Below, piece by piece: positions 63,945-64,000 of a stretch of DNA of 64,000 bases (its first letter is position 1; every line of letters starts with the position of its first letter). The notes beneath the pieces are model-generated. The model ran no database searches. It saw only the letters and a list, made by a program, of their open reading frames with translations, and was not told where the DNA came from. The translations under genes and the position numbers were made by a program. Source of the stretch: Arthrobacter sp. fls2-241-R2A-200. GTDB taxonomy: Bacteria; Actinomycetota; Actinomycetes; Actinomycetales; Micrococcaceae. The stretch spans positions 147,813 through 211,812 of the forward strand of contig NZ_JARVRJ010000010.1 in NCBI RefSeq assembly GCF_030209745.1. Reading direction: 5' to 3'.

Positions 63945-64000
63945 GGAGCGGACGACGAGATTCGAACTCGCGACATCCACCTTGGCAAGGTGGTGCTCTA
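63945..64000 (-). tRNA. tRNA-Gly(GCC), 3' part, running off the window
   Basis: The minus strand reads the anticodon stem-loop CCACCTTGCCAAGGTGG with anticodon GCC, the T-arm GAGTTCGAATCTC, the acceptor end CGTCCGCTCCA with an encoded CCA at 63945-63947, and TAGAGCA of the D-arm at the window edge. The 5' acceptor strand lies beyond base 64000. Confidence 0.95.

Noticed and set aside
1..64000. CRISPR arrays, riboswitches and rRNA genes
   Set aside because: No regularly spaced 25-40-base repeats, no recognisable riboswitch core and no rRNA segments were seen by eye.

Overview
The window is high-GC DNA from an actinobacterium, most likely a member of the Micrococcaceae close to Arthrobacter/Paenarthrobacter. 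The evidence is a fused CydDC exporter, the divisome protein SepH, and the actinobacterial gene order DUF4193, DUF3093, dut, DUF3710, OB-fold, DUF3159, paired TrkA-type proteins, KimA-like permease and TRAM RNA methyltransferase, together with frequent GTG/TTG starts and 1- to 4-base gene overlaps.

Layout. 1-4061: the end of cydB and the fused cydDC (cytochrome bd oxidase and its assembly exporter). 4063-12448: a DinB-fold protein, a VOC protein, topoisomerase IV subunit A, a GNAT/acyl-CoA synthetase fusion, DUF5998 and a phosphodiesterase-type phosphatase. 12530-25487: sepH, DUF4193, DUF3093, dut, DUF3710, OB-fold, DUF3159, two TrkA-like proteins facing a KimA-like potassium importer, an RNA methyltransferase and aconitase (acnA).

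25488-39720 is a roughly 14-kb accessory island inserted at the 3' end of acnA. It has three large NTPase units: (i) a two-gene operon of a 1736-aa protein (GxxYQ plus QxK Cap4/DUF4297-like nuclease, STAND-type NTPase, long alpha-helical C-terminus) translationally coupled to a 386-aa protein of no recognisable family; (ii) a convergent 1388-aa protein with an Mrr-like nuclease, STAND NTPase and C-terminal sensor-like region, resembling Avs-type antiviral ATPases; (iii) a 679-aa GHKL ATPase with a C-terminal PD-(D/E)xK-like nuclease (prokaryotic MORC-like). No integrase, transposase or DNA methyltransferase is visible. The right end carries a displaced remnant of an acnA 3' end (QYVLRQISG, then stop) followed by a strong terminator that probably once served acnA. 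So the island sits between acnA and its old terminator, just ahead of dxs.

39915-63737 returns to core genes: dxs with a DUF402 protein and a partner, an HhH protein, an aldo/keto reductase, a fatty acid beta-oxidation pair (fadA-fadB type), a RNase D-like protein, DUF3000, a threonine aldolase/SDR/DUF6421 operon, msrB, an iron-binding lipoprotein, an alpha/beta hydrolase, ybaK, sufE, a sulfurtransferase, zapE, a BenE-like transporter, an Rv0909-type small protein and an amino-acid permease. The window ends inside a tRNA-Gly(GCC) gene. Two near-identical DtxR/IdeR-like boxes precede acnA and the iron-binding lipoprotein and suggest joint iron control.

All family names come from reading motifs and gene order by eye; no searches were run.
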